A DNA stretch of 64,000 bases from Cichorium intybus (taxonomy: Eukaryota > Streptophyta > Magnoliopsida > Asterales > Asteraceae). The notes below the pieces were generated by a model. It did not search any database. It was not told where the DNA came from and saw nothing but the letters and a program-made list of their open reading frames with translations. Shown here one piece after another: positions 23,104 to 34,153 of this stretch. The position numbers were made by a program, and so were the translations under genes. How positions within the stretch are numbered: the stretch's first letter is position 1; each line of letters begins with the position of its first letter. Location of the stretch: positions 78,685,169 to 78,749,168 of the forward strand of contig CM042017.1 in the NCBI GenBank assembly GCA_023525715.1, in the 5' to 3' direction.

Positions 23104-23739
23104 TAATGTGGTTCTTTGCCTACTTAGAGTTTAACCCCAAAACTCTAGCTTTGACAAACTTAAACATAAAAGGTCATTGTCCCGGCGGTAGTCACTATGC
23201 AAGATAATTGTGGTTTGACCTTTAGCATCACCAAGTTATTGTTCCATCCTTTGCTTTTTTTTTCCTTAATACCTTTTTCCTTTGTTTTTTTTTTCCTTTG
23301 TTTTGTAAGTATTATACGGACATTTTCACTATTTTTTGTTTAAAGCATCATATATAGTTTTTAATCTATGTGTTTTTTCTTTAAATCTAAATTAGTTACA
23401 TTTAATTATAGTTTTGAAAAAAAATTCTTAATTCGTTTTCTTTATGTCTCGAAGTATTATATGGGCCTTTTCTTTAGTTGTTTTTTTCTAAAGCATCATT
23501 TTTTTAATTTATGCTTTTTTCTCTAATTCAAAATTAGCTACGTCTAATTATGTTTCATAAAAAATATATTATTGTTAGCAACATTTTATTGTAAATGTCA
23601 TTTTGTTAAAATAGTCGCAATATGCAACAAGTTAGTTTTTTAATTGATAATTGATAAATAAAAAATACACATACGTTGGTTGTGTTTTGGATTAGTTATA
23701 AGTATATGGATATTTTCATTAGTTTTACTTACCTAACTA
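23104..23739. other. AT-rich spacer between chromovirus LTR and MULE
   Basis: No ORF or terminal structure is recognised. It is rich in T runs. The last nine bases (ACCTAACTA) are the left copy of the MULE target duplication. Confidence 0.5.
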
Positions 23740-23909
23740 GGGTTATTGTTACTGTAGCACATGCAACTTTTGAATTTGACCCGATTTAGTCCTTAAAATT
23801 TTTTTTTGCACAATTAGTCTTTAAACTATTAAATAACGTGTAAATGTTACCATTGACTGCCAATTTAAAAGGTTTCACCGGTTCAATCGCTGATGTGGCA
23901 AGACACGTA
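23740..23909 (+). repeat. MULE left terminal inverted repeat (~170 bp)
   Basis: Matches the reverse complement of 29032-29201 with only a few differences, for example a T/G change in TTTGAATTTGACCC. Confidence 0.92.
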
Positions 23910-24111
23910 GATTAGGTTTAACTTTATTCAAATTGAAAAATCCACGTAGGTTAGGTTATAAAAAAGTGGAAGACGGATTGTTAATAAATCGAACTTTATC
24001 AGAGGTATCCTTTATCAGACTTACGAACTAGAAAAGCATCGAAGGAAAAGCTAGGGTTTAAGGCAAACCGATCAGTGTTACGATCAATCGGAAGGAGCAG
24101 AAGCTGAAGAA

Positions 24112-27019
24112 ATGTCTAACTCCAACCCTGAGCCTCCGGGAATGTATTGCATTGTGGAGCTCAACTATCAAGGGGTGTTTGTACGATGTCCTTTCTCTTA
24201 CGATGGTATAAGTTACACTTTTACAGAACATGATTTTTCTAATATGACATATGCCGAGTGTGTTACTTTCTTGGAAAAGTTCATGCATGAAGATTGCAAG
24301 AAACTATACTACTGTGAGCCCGACTTACCCCTTCATAAAGGTATTCGACGAATTGCAGATGATATTGATTACGCAGCATTTGTTTTTTATGCTTATGGTA
24401 CGGATGGGAAAATATCGATGTATGTGGATCATGTTGGTGATGAGTTAAAAGATTTATGTGATTCTGAAAAAGAGGGGGAAGAAGAACATAATTCTTGTAT
24501 CATGGGTGGGGAAAATGAAGATGATATAGGCAATCTTAGGGATGTTGCCTTGGATTATACTGACGAACCAATTAAAATGAACAGAACTTCAAGTGATGTT
24601 TTTCTTAGTAAACTGTGTACTCAGGAGGAGAAGGAGGACAACAATATTGGTGAAGATGAGGAGCGGGAAAGTGAAGAAACAATCCAAGAGCATGCCATTT
24701 TTAACGAATCCTTACACTGGAAAAAGCATAAACCCATACTTGGTATGAGATTTAAGAACCCAGCTCAAGTTAAATCGATGTTGTGCAACTATGTTGTTGC
24801 CAATGGGTACCAACTATGGTTTAAAAAAATGATAGTAATAGGCTGTTGGTCAGGTGTTGTAGGGGTGAATGCACATTCATGTTATGTGCATCCTAGATGA
24901 GTGAAGAGGAAAGTTTCCAGATAAAGTCTTTGAAGCCAGATCACAATTGTGCAAGAAATTTTAAGTTAGGGTCATTAGTAACATATGCATGGATAGGGAG
25001 TCACTACACCAAGGAGATTATACATAGGCAGAAGATGAGTGTTAGAAAACTGAGAAATGAAGTTACCAAGAAATTTGGTATTGATGTTAGTCTTGGACAA
25101 TGCAGAAGAGCCAAAGCATATGCACTACAACTTATAGAAGGAAAGCTTGTTGAACACTATTCGAAGCTATGGTCATATGGTGAAGAGATAAGAAGATCAA
25201 ATCCGGGGTCTAATGTGAAGCTTAATGTCAATTGCATGCCAGATCGGAAGAACTACTTCAGTAAGTTCTATATGTGTTTTGATGGATTGAAGAAGGGATG
25301 GATAGAAGGTTGTAGAAGAGTGATTGGTCTTGATGGTTGTTTTTTAAAGGGTATCTGTAAAGGAGAATTGTTAAGTGCTGTGGGGAGGGATGCTAATAAC
25401 CAATTGTTCCCTATTGCATGGGCTGTTGTAAATGTGGAGAACAAAGAAAATTGGAAATGGTTTCTGGACAATCTAATTGATGATCTTGATTTACGTTTAG
25501 GATATAGTCTTGCCTTAATTTCTGATCAACACAAGGTATACATGCATGTTTAATGTTAATTTTTCTTTGTAATGTTATATATATTTTCTAATATTTTATC
25601 TTTTTAGGGTTTAATTGAGGCAGTTAAAGAGATGTTGCCATATGCAGAGCATAGACAATGTGCTAGGCATATCTGTGCAAACCTGAAGAAGAGATACAGT
25701 GGAGCACATTATGAAACCTTGTTTTGGAGAGCTGCCAAATCTTCCACTAAACCTGCCTTTAAGGCTGTGATGAAAGAACTTTATTTGTTGAACCCAAATG
25801 CCCATAAATACCTTATGGATAGAGACACAAAGACATGGTGTAAAGCATATTTCCAACCAGGTACATGTTGTAATGCAATTGAGAATGGGATGTCTGAGAG
25901 TTTCAATGATATACTAGTGGAAGCTAGGAAGAAGCCAATAATCACAATGCTAGAGGAGATAAGGCTGTACATGATGGATAGGCTATACCACTTGAGGGTT
26001 AAGGGACAGTTATGGGGTAATCAGGTATACCCAGCCATAAGGGACAAGCTTAATGAACTTAAAATTCATTAGAGGCACTGGCATGTTTTACCAAGTGGAT
26101 TAAACAAGTTTGAGGTTAGAGGTACATCTGATGTATTTGAGGTTGATCTTGAAAGGAAAACATGTTCATGCAGAATTTGGCAACTAAATGGATATGGGTG
26201 TGTGCATTCTGTAGCTTGTATTTGTTACCTTAATAGGGATGTGGAAGCTTATGTCAACAAAATGTTTACAAGCATGACATATATGAAATCCTACAAGTAT
26301 AGAATTAAAGGGATGAATGGAAGTAGCATGTGGCCTGAGACAACATATATACCACCTTTGCCACATGTTGCAAGAAGGATGCCTGGAAGACCAACAACTA
26401 AACGTAAGAGAGATGCTACAAAAGACAAAAATAGGAACACTGTGTCTAAAGTGGGAAAAAAATTGAAATGCAGTATTTGTAGGGAGGTGGGACATAACAA
26501 AACAAGTTGTTCCAAGGGTGGCAGGCTAGATAAACTTCCCATAAGAAATGTTAAGAAAAGACAGGGGCCTGTGGAGAATCAAGAAGTGCCTTTGGAGAAT
26601 GAACAAGGGCCTGTGGAGAATCAAGAAGTGCCTTTGGAGAATGATGTAAGTATATGTACCTTAAACTAAATTAAGAATAATAATGGGTATATTATGTAAT
26701 ATGTTCTTCCTTTCAGGTTATTGGGAATGAAGGAGTTGTTCTTGGTGGGAATGGAGTGGGGGATAATCTTCACCTAGATGTTGATCAGCTTTTTGATGAG
26801 ATGGACCTTACTCCTACATGCATGCAAGCACCTAGTTATGAGGAGGAACAGATGAATCAAAGTGATGGGCAAACAGATGTGGAGGTGCATGCATTAACCC
26901 CTATTGGAGTAATTTTGGAGAAGATAAGACGAAGGAAATCATAGAGGATTCTAAAGAAGAAATTGAGTACTGTTGTTGGTGGGCCTGATGCACCAGGAAT
27001 TCAAACCAAAAGGCTTTAA
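24112..27019 (+). pseudogene. mudrA-like: MuDR-type MULE transposase, broken
   Basis: Encoded order: N-terminal plant MULE (PB1-like) domain (24112-24450), acidic linker, MuDR DNA-binding region with a conserved TYAWIGSHY segment, DDE core (GLDGCFLKG, SAVGRDANNQLFPIAWAVV), a SWIM zinc finger (CSCRIWQLNGYGCVHSVAC, about 26166-26222) and a CX2CX4HX4C zinc knuckle (CSICREVGHNKTSC). Two introns are supported by GT-AG ends and frame: 25536-25607 and about 26644-26716. Breaks: a frame change in an A run near 24823, a TAG at about 24895, a TAG at 26070-26072 and a TAG at 26942-26944, with a final stop at 27017-27019. A short duplication (GPVENQEVPLEN twice, 26567-26640) precedes the second intron. 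Autonomous in the past, not now. Confidence 0.93.
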
Positions 27020-28154
27020 ACCTAGATTAGGTTTTTATGCATTGACTTTTATTAGAGACAATTGTTTTAATTTCACGTTTATGTGGTTTGTATGTTTGAG
27101 TACTTATGTTACTTGACTTTATGCATTATATATGTATGGTTTGCATGTACCAAACTTGAAGCCTTTTGGGCAACTTTTGAGATGTAATATAAGGTATTCA
27201 GGTTTACATGCATGCAAATGACTCATATGGTACATTTAGTTAGTTTTTTAATGGTTATATATGAATGGTTAAATATCATGTGGTGACATGGTTAAAATGT
27301 GCATGAATGGTAACATGTGGACCACTTTAACATATACACTGTCGACTACATGTGGTCACATAGGGTCCATTGCAATGTGCATGAATTGACAATGACAACA
27401 CGAATGGAATCCTATGGGACAAGGACAACATGTGGGACAATGACACTTTAATAACCCTTGTATAAAGAAGTACACATGTTTCTCCTAAGCAGACATGCTA
27501 TATTGTTTATAGCAATGTACTTTATCTGGTCCACAATGTTTCTACTTTACCATACATACACACATACCAAACACAACCACATATACACACAAATGGTCCA
27601 TAGGAAGATTCCAAACACATACCAAACACAACCACATAAATTACATAAATATAGAAAACATTTACAAACATAAATTACATTTATCCATAACATAAACACT
27701 TTTATTACTACAAAAGATGCTTCTGCATTGGTCGGACAAACCCATATACACACAAGTAGTCCATAGGAAGACTCCACTTGTTTCACATTGGTTGATTCCA
27801 ATATAACTGTTTTCAGAATTTGGGACAAAATGCAGGTTTGTACCATTGTACCAACAAATACCAAAATATCCATACCCATAATATATATAGTTGTTGTTCA
27901 TCATTTACATCACAAAATTACAACATTGTTATCACCCATAAGTACATTGCCGGCTGCAAATGTTTACAAAAATTTTGGTTCAGTAGTCTTACCACCCCCC
28001 AACTAATACCCTGCAAATGGTTGGAATTATATCATCAACCTACCATCCCCCAAGTAATACCCTGTAAATGGTTGGAATTATATATCATCAACCATCAAAA
28101 ACCCAAAAAATACCTTCAAAAACCAACCCACCTTCCCATCCCTACACCCACCCT
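27020..28154. other. Non-coding middle of the MULE
   Basis: The space between the convergent gene ends probably holds both 3' UTRs. A repeated phrase with CCTACCATCCCCC and GGTTGGAATTATAT (about 28000-28090) is the only structure seen. Open stretches here lack recognisable motifs. Confidence 0.5.
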
Positions 28155-28859
28155 TCAACTGATCATACGAACCACCATTATCAACAACAAACTAAAAAAC
28201 ATCACCTTCCAAACACCCAATTTATGCTTCATCTTCTTCACTTCTTTCTCATGTTCCATGGTCTCTTCAGCAAGCTGGTCCTTCAGGTCAGTTATCACAT
28301 TTTCAAGCTGTATAACATTGTGCCTTTGACTTTCTATCTGATGCCTCTCGATTCTTGCATCCAACCTTACTTTGGTGTCGAACAAGAGGTCCTTATAATA
28401 CCCATCCTCTTGTTCATCATCCTTCCAATCAAAAAATTTGCAGCTCTTCCTGCTAGTCTGAGAAAACGTACACTAATCAGCAGTGGATTTCGAATTATAA
28501 AGCTCAAAAAAATAACATGACGAACACAAAAGTAAGGTTTACATATCATACACTTTTGATTTTTCTTTTAAACACTAGATCGAGCAACTTAGCAGCTGTA
28601 GATTTCGAAATCGAAATCATACAACTTTTGTACCCCTTGTTTGCTCATTTTCTGTACATTATACCACACCACACTTAACCTTTAAAACATCGAAGCTTAC
28701 CAGCGAGTTCGGGCAGTTGTAGAATCGTCTGCCAGGGTTTTTCGGGATCCAAGAGGTTCTTTCTATGACAGGCAATGGAGGATCGCAGTCACATTTGTCG
28801 TTACGACCATCTCCTCCATGTCTAGCTCCACCTCCACGATTTCCAGACGAACAAGACAT
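28155..28859 (-). CDS. GRF zinc finger, coiled-coil, membrane-anchor protein of the MULE (2 exons)
   Basis: Exon 1 is 28859-28701 (53 codons) and exon 2 is 28457-28155 (100 codons plus stop); the intron has GTAAGC and CAG ends and keeps frame. The joined product of 153 residues has a GRF zinc finger: the N-terminal Cys pair CDCD, then RTSWIPKNPGRRFYNCP across the end of exon 1, then SCKFFDW at the start of exon 2. A coiled coil (about residues 90-130) and a C-terminal hydrophobic helix (VMFFSLLLIMVV) follow. GRF fingers in APE2 and topoisomerase 3 bind single-stranded DNA; small GRF-plus-coil-plus-TM proteins are common near plant MULEs, as I recall. No stop or frameshift is seen, unlike the neighbouring transposase. 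Role unknown. Confidence 0.8.
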
Positions 28860-29031
28860 TAGTACGAGAAGTATTCACCAGGTTACTGTTAGGGTTTCTT
28901 GGTTTGCGAATAAAGGAAAACAACTTTTCAATATGATTCGATTGAATCAACAAAGTCTTTATAATCATACGAGCCTTAATGGCCAAGTTGTGTCGTCTCT
29001 TCCACGTAAGCTCACCATCCACTTACCTGTC

Positions 29032-29201
29032 CACGTCTCTTGCCACATCAGCGATTGAACCGGTGAAACCTTTTAAATTGGCAGTCAATGGTAACATTTA
29101 CACGTTATTTAATAGTTTAAGGACTAATTGCGCAAAAAAAAAATTTAATGACTAAATCGGGTCACATTCAAAAGTTGCATGTGCTACAGTAACAATAACC
29201 C
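29032..29201 (-). repeat. MULE right terminal inverted repeat (~170 bp)
   Basis: Reverse complement of the left TIR. It begins just outside exon 1 of the GRF gene, so it probably contains that gene's promoter. Confidence 0.92.
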
Positions 29202-31222
29202 ACCTAAGTATCATAAGCCTAAAAGTATAATTATTTTTAAAATAAAAGATCCAATTAAAATCTAATGGTTTAAAAACACAAACATTTAATAGAAAAAGTT
29301 AGTTGTATTATATTTGTTGCAAATAACAACATTACTTTTTAAGCAAATACAACGAAGTTCGGTTGTTTTGGAAAAAAATGCTATTAGATGAGAGTTATTC
29401 CATCAAAATCTTTTATTAGGGTAAATATAACACAAGTATTAAAGCTACTTATATTGTTATTTTTTTTGTAATCCTTTCTAGAAATTCCACTGCAGCGCGC
29501 GGGTGCAACCCCCTAGTTATGCAGTTATTGCGGCCAGAAACCTAATAGCAGTCACCTAACGATATTTGATTTAGCGGTTATCGCGGTAATATAGCGGTGG
29601 TATAGCGGTTTTTTCTTCTGTATTGTTACTTTTAGACTATTAGTACTGCGTAGAATTAATATCACAAAAAGTTACATAAAAATGTCACATAAAACATGGA
29701 TAGTATTCTAATATGAAAAGTGTCAAACTGTCAAACATAAATCTAATCGCAATCAACGGGTTTGGCATCCGAGTCAACATCGTCTAATACATTCACATCT
29801 TTATGAAGCTCTTCCACTACATCTCCAATCTCATCATCATCATCTTTATAACGATCCCTTTTGCTCCTTGTACATGCCCCGTCATCTACATGTCCTCTCC
29901 CCGCTTGTTGCACAAACTCTTGAAGCTCATCCACTGTTGGTACCGTCCACTCATCATTGTCTTTCACGTCTCTTGGACAATCTTGGACAATCTAGGCCTC
30001 CAATCTCGGACAATTTCGACGCTAATCTCGCCAGCGAGATCACTAACCGATATTTTCATTGCTATCTCGGCCTAATTCCAAGATAACGCGAGATTGACTG
30101 CACAGTTCCCTAGTCACTAAACAATTTTCACCCGTGACCTTTGTCACCCATCAAATCCCACATCAAAAAGGCACATAGTACTAAATATCAATTTTAAAAC
30201 ATGTCGAATAACAAAATAAGTGTGTGTAATCACCTGGGACAGAGTTTATTGACTTTATTCCTGAAAATATGAGAAAATAAAATAAATAAAAAAATATAAA
30301 AGTAGCCGTCACAATTTACATGCATGCTGGACTCTTAACCGGATTGTGGATGACGTTTCGGGACCGGTTTAGTAAAAAATGGGCCTAACTGGGTTTGGAC
30401 AAGGATGTCTACTTGACTACTTGTATGGTTGTATTCACTGGATGTCTGCATCAAATAATCTTTTAAGATTTACAGCTTTATTTTGAACATCATACGTTTT
30501 CATAAAAATCAAAGATAAGTGAATAATAACATAAAATTGTTGGAATATAAAAAATAATCGCCCTAAGGCAGCTAAAGGATAGTGGGCAGTCATATAAGCC
30601 AACTAAACAAGCTTTGTAGTATGTTTACAAATTTTGGCTTGTGTTTTTCATATTATCCACATTGATATAGTATTGTATTATATTTTCGTCGAGTAAGAAA
30701 ATAACAATTTATAAGTATTGTATTCAAATCCTAAAATCATATATGGGACAAATTGATCGGTGACATCCAAGGGATGACTTTTGCCTTTTTCTCTCGAAGT
30801 GTTTATTCATATTATATAGGAAATTGTTAATCCCTTAAAAAAGAGAGAAACGGACAAAAATGGCTAAATTCGTTAATCATTTTCAAAGATTTAATCCAAA
30901 AATAGAGATTTTGCGAAAATAGCCAGTAATCATACAGATGGGACCTGTAAAATTGGCACAGTGTTTACAAAAAAGTCTCGCTGCAAAAATATATATATAT
31001 ATGAAATATATTTAAGGGAAAAAAAATCAAATGGCTTTCATACGTTCCTAAGGATTTCACGAAATCCTCTGAAATTAGGGAAGTGGTCAGAAATCCCTTA
31101 TACCATCTGTGATTTCGTACTACGAAATCTAACATAAGTATTATGACACCTAACATCCGTATTATGAAATCCAACCTCCATATTTGCGAAATTAAGAAAA
31201 AAAATCGTGTTTTTTTTTTTAA
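29202..31222. other. Decayed DNA with a possible Helitron 3' end at 29483-29516
   Basis: At 29490-29516 the sequence GCAGCGCGCGGGTGCAACC is followed by CCCTAG and then T, which looks like a plant Helitron 3' end (GC-rich hairpin, CTAG, T target). If so, the MULE landed near that end. The minus-strand stretch 29967-29743 is open for 74 acidic codons without a known motif. The rest is AT-rich with nothing recognised. Confidence 0.3.
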
Positions 31223-31260
31223 CTAGCTTGAGCTCGTGCTTCGCATGGGTTGGATTAAAA
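31223..31260 (-). mobile_element. Possible Helitron 3' terminus (minus orientation)
   Basis: The minus strand ends ATGCGAAGCACGAGC...CTAG followed by TT. A GTGC-GAA-GCAC type hairpin about 10 bases before CTAG is the usual plant Helitron 3' signature. The 5' end (TC) would lie to the right and I could not place it. Captured gene fragments in 33405-34153 would be consistent with a Helitron. Confidence 0.4.
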
Positions 31261-31576
31261 CTTGTTTAGTGGATTAGATGGCTTTTATTTCATATTGGTT
31301 ATCTTATCTATTCTTTAAAGACTTTGAGTTTTCTTTTCTTATCATTTTTTCTTTTAAATATTTTAAGGGTGTCATCGTTCTTTGTATATAAAACTAATAA
31401 AATTTAAGAAGAAATAAGTAAATACCTGCTCAAAGTTGATTGCCCGTTGTTGGATGGGGTTCATATGCCGGAAAAAAATCACAAAACTTCCAAAATATCA
31501 ACAAAGTAACGATAACTGAATATAAAAGTTTAACCTGTACAGCTAAGCCCTTGTTATTGTTCTTCGACCCTTTGGG

Positions 31577-31636
31577 AAATTGAAGGATCCATGGTTTGGT
31601 TGTCCGATGTAAGAGGGATATGGACTGTGTAATTCA
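31577..31636 (+). repeat. Left arm of an exact 60 bp inverted repeat
   Basis: This 60 bp segment is the exact reverse complement of 32641-32700. A second pair (32016-32042 and 32698-32725) is also inverted, but the two blocks are in a different order on the two sides, so a rearrangement accompanied the duplication. Confidence 0.85.
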
Positions 31637-32390
31637 TGAACTTGGTGCTTCGAATTTCACTGTGTAAGTTGTCTCTTGAGTAGTTCACATAGCGGCCTGA
31701 AGAAGCCCTTCTACCAAATGCTACTGTGGAGGAATCGCACCCTGGATTGTTGTAGTTCTAAAGTTTTCGGAAACCTCGATGACTGTTGCTTAATGCATTT
31801 GTGAAATGATTAGAATTTATAAACAATTTCTTCTGTGTATCCAAGTTCTTTGAGTATCCCCATGACCTGCAAGAACACAAAAATGGACATCAGGGATACT
31901 GTCAATTATAGCATTCTACTTTCAATTTTTTATTTGATGTGTTAATGTTTAATTTTCATACCTCGCCTTGTAACCGGTCTTTTCCCTTGTCACCCGATAT
32001 ATGTTGCATCATTTCAGGTGGACCACACCTAATTCAAGAAATAGCAACGTACTTTTAATTATTCAGCCATTTTTTAGTGAGAAAAATGTTAAAAAATAAT
32101 ATTTTTTTGTTTTTTTTTTGTTTTTAACCGTTTACCCACAAAGAGACGTTTTGGGGGGGGGGGGTTGTTTTAAATCTTACGAAACTCCAGGGGGTAAAAG
32201 AGAAATAAGCATCGACTTCATCTCATGATGATCCAACGTCAGGGTCGACCCTTCACCGCAGGCAACACCCCAACTGGGCGGTGTTACCGTGCGGGGTTGG
32301 GCTCCACGGTGGACACCGCTCCTTTCCCCGCTGCCGCTCCCTTTGGTCTTACAACTTAGAAATCTTTGACTAACCTAGAAATTGACCTCA

Positions 32391-32468
32391 AAAGTCAAAA
32401 TACCATGTAAACTTTAAAAAATGGAATTAAAAAGTCAAAATTCCATGTAAACTTTAAAAAATGGAATT
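32391..32468 (+). repeat. 2 x 39 bp direct tandem repeat
   Basis: Two nearly identical copies containing CATGTAAACTTTAAAAAATGG lie back to back. It sits between the arms of the 60 bp inverted repeat, next to a G homopolymer (about 32151-32164) and a GC-rich palindromic stretch (32240-32330). Confidence 0.75.
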
Positions 32469-32640
32469 AACAATGTCATGGCATTTCTTAAAAGTCGCGT
32501 AGTATAGTAACAGGTTCTCAAGGGCTTGCTTATTGTGAAACATTACTATACGCAAATTCAGAAACTAAGATGATTTAAATGCACACAAAAATGAATGTAA
32601 TGGTTATTTCGCGCATTTAGAAATAGTAGATCCGGTTTTC

Positions 32641-32700
32641 TGAATTACACAGTCCATATCCCTCTTACATCGGACAACCAAACCATGGATCCTTCAATTT
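32641..32700 (-). repeat. Right arm of the exact 60 bp inverted repeat
   Basis: Reverse complement of 31577-31636 without mismatch, about 1 kb apart. Transcription across both arms would give a long double-stranded RNA stem. Confidence 0.85.
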
Positions 32701-33404
32701 CTTGAATTAGGTGTGGTCCACCTGGAATCATGCAGAAGGATTTTCCTCCACGAATCCTTTCCTCTCAGATTTCTGGTGTTCAAATTACAAAATATCGTAA
32801 ATTGACGATGAATTTAACATGTAATGAAACAGATTATGCTCATAATGAACCTGAGTTTTCTTTTCCTTGGAGCTTCGACTCAACGTCTTTTTAATCGAAG
32901 AAAACCAGCTCTCTTTTCTCCCTATTACGGAATCATTCGCCAAATTAGCCTGTTTTTCAACACAAATTTACCTTTTTTTCCATTTTAAGGTCAAACATAT
33001 TTGACTATGCAAATTCAAAAGTGGACCTGAATCATGAATTTGAACCAAACATATTTTCTAATTTGTAACACTTGTTATGAACTTCTATAAACTTATTAAG
33101 ATTTTCGAAATTCGAGTCTTTTATGTCAAATTTGAGTTACAAATATCAGCCCGTTGACATTAAAAGTCAAACCGACAGTGGTAGTAGTACAATTCTCATC
33201 TTATCTGAATGTGTTGCTCTAAATCCGCAACAAAGTACACAATGTACACAATCGGCAAAAAGACTGTTGAATTTAAACCTGGAGAGAGATTTCATCAAAA
33301 TTCTTGCAGAAAAGGGGCAAAAACAACATAGTTTTTGATTGCTTATCTAAACTAAAATTGAACTTACATAAATTGAAGAATCGAGATTCTCTCCTCGGGG
33401 TGGT

Positions 33405-34153
33405 GACATCATCCTTGATGCCACAGTTGTTGTCTTCGCCAATGGAAGGTTCCCCTGTGCCTGCAAAAACACTCTTAAATCCTCACTTGTTCGTATTACC
33501 GGATGAGCAGCTAGTTTCTTTAAGTACTTATTGAAAGCCATTGTTCTCTTCTCAATGAACCCTTGTTTTTGCGTAACCTGCTTCCCAACCACACTCTTAT
33601 CCGGTCTCATCGGAAAAAAAATTCTCGATATGAATCGGATAACCGATCCGATAAAGTAACGAAATCTTTAAACCGTCTCCGGAGGCTAATTTCCGTTCCA
33701 TTCAATTCCGGAATATTCGTCCATGTTGTTATCAAGTAGGTCATGTAAGTGTTCCCGCCGACAACTGGATCTTCACTTGATGTGGAGGCAGTTAATAATG
33801 CGATAGTACCAATGATTAATCTTCCTGCTGCTGGTTTTGCCTGTTAAGTGATTAATTAAGAACTTGATATCTTCACAAAGAAAACATAATTCGATATATG
33901 AAAGTGAGAAAAATAATGGAAATAGCATCGACTTACCAGAGAGACGACTCTCATATAACTCACATTTGCAGCCTGTTGAGTTTTCATGAATGAAGTTAGA
34001 GAAATGTGAAGATGAATTTCATTTGGGCATTTTATCGAACAGTTGGGGTGTGTAAACTGGAAGTTGAAAGAAATACTAAATTACCAGCACCACGTCTCCA
34101 AGCTCAAAATCATTCGGCTCTCCATTTGCCAATGGATCGTTTCTCCTCAAACC
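33405..34153 (-). pseudogene. SNX2-like: Captured sorting-nexin-2-like fragment (PX domain) with upstream exons
   Basis: On minus, 33840-33620 encodes a stretch with GGNTYMTYLITTWTN, RRRFKDFVTLSDRLSDSYR, and 33610-33405 continues with RPDKSVV, a QKQGFIE segment and LRVFLQAQG. This is the phosphoinositide-binding PX domain and following linker of plant sorting nexin 2, a retromer/endosome protein. A frame change in a T run near 33612 splits the two parts. Two further exon-like pieces lie upstream with good splice ends and matching phase: 34153-34085 (23 codons) and 33972-33937 (12 codons). Their encoded sequence does not look like SNX2 to me, so the unit may be a chimera of two genes. Similarity stops after VASRM, near the SNX exon end. 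Confidence 0.75.

Larger units (their letters stand above)
23740..29201 (+). mobile_element. Complete Mutator-like element (MULE), 5462 bp
   Basis: About 170 bp terminal inverted repeats (23740-23909 and 29032-29201, starting GGGTTATTGTTACTGTAGC) enclose the element. The 9 bp target duplications are ACCTAACTA (23731-23739) and ACCTAAGTA (29202-29210), 8 of 9 bases equal. Inside are a MuDR-type transposase gene on plus, now broken, and a GRF zinc-finger gene on minus, apparently intact. The two genes converge, each starting near a TIR, which is the layout of maize MuDR with its mudrA and mudrB genes. Confidence 0.93.

Noticed and set aside
26944..28154. Additional genes between the two MULE genes
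   Set aside because: Open stretches (for example 27458-27673 and 27820-28329) are short, overlap in several frames and lack motifs.
29743..29967. Acidic minus-strand ORF as a transposase end
   Set aside because: Composition alone resembles hAT or other acidic tails; no diagnostic residues seen.
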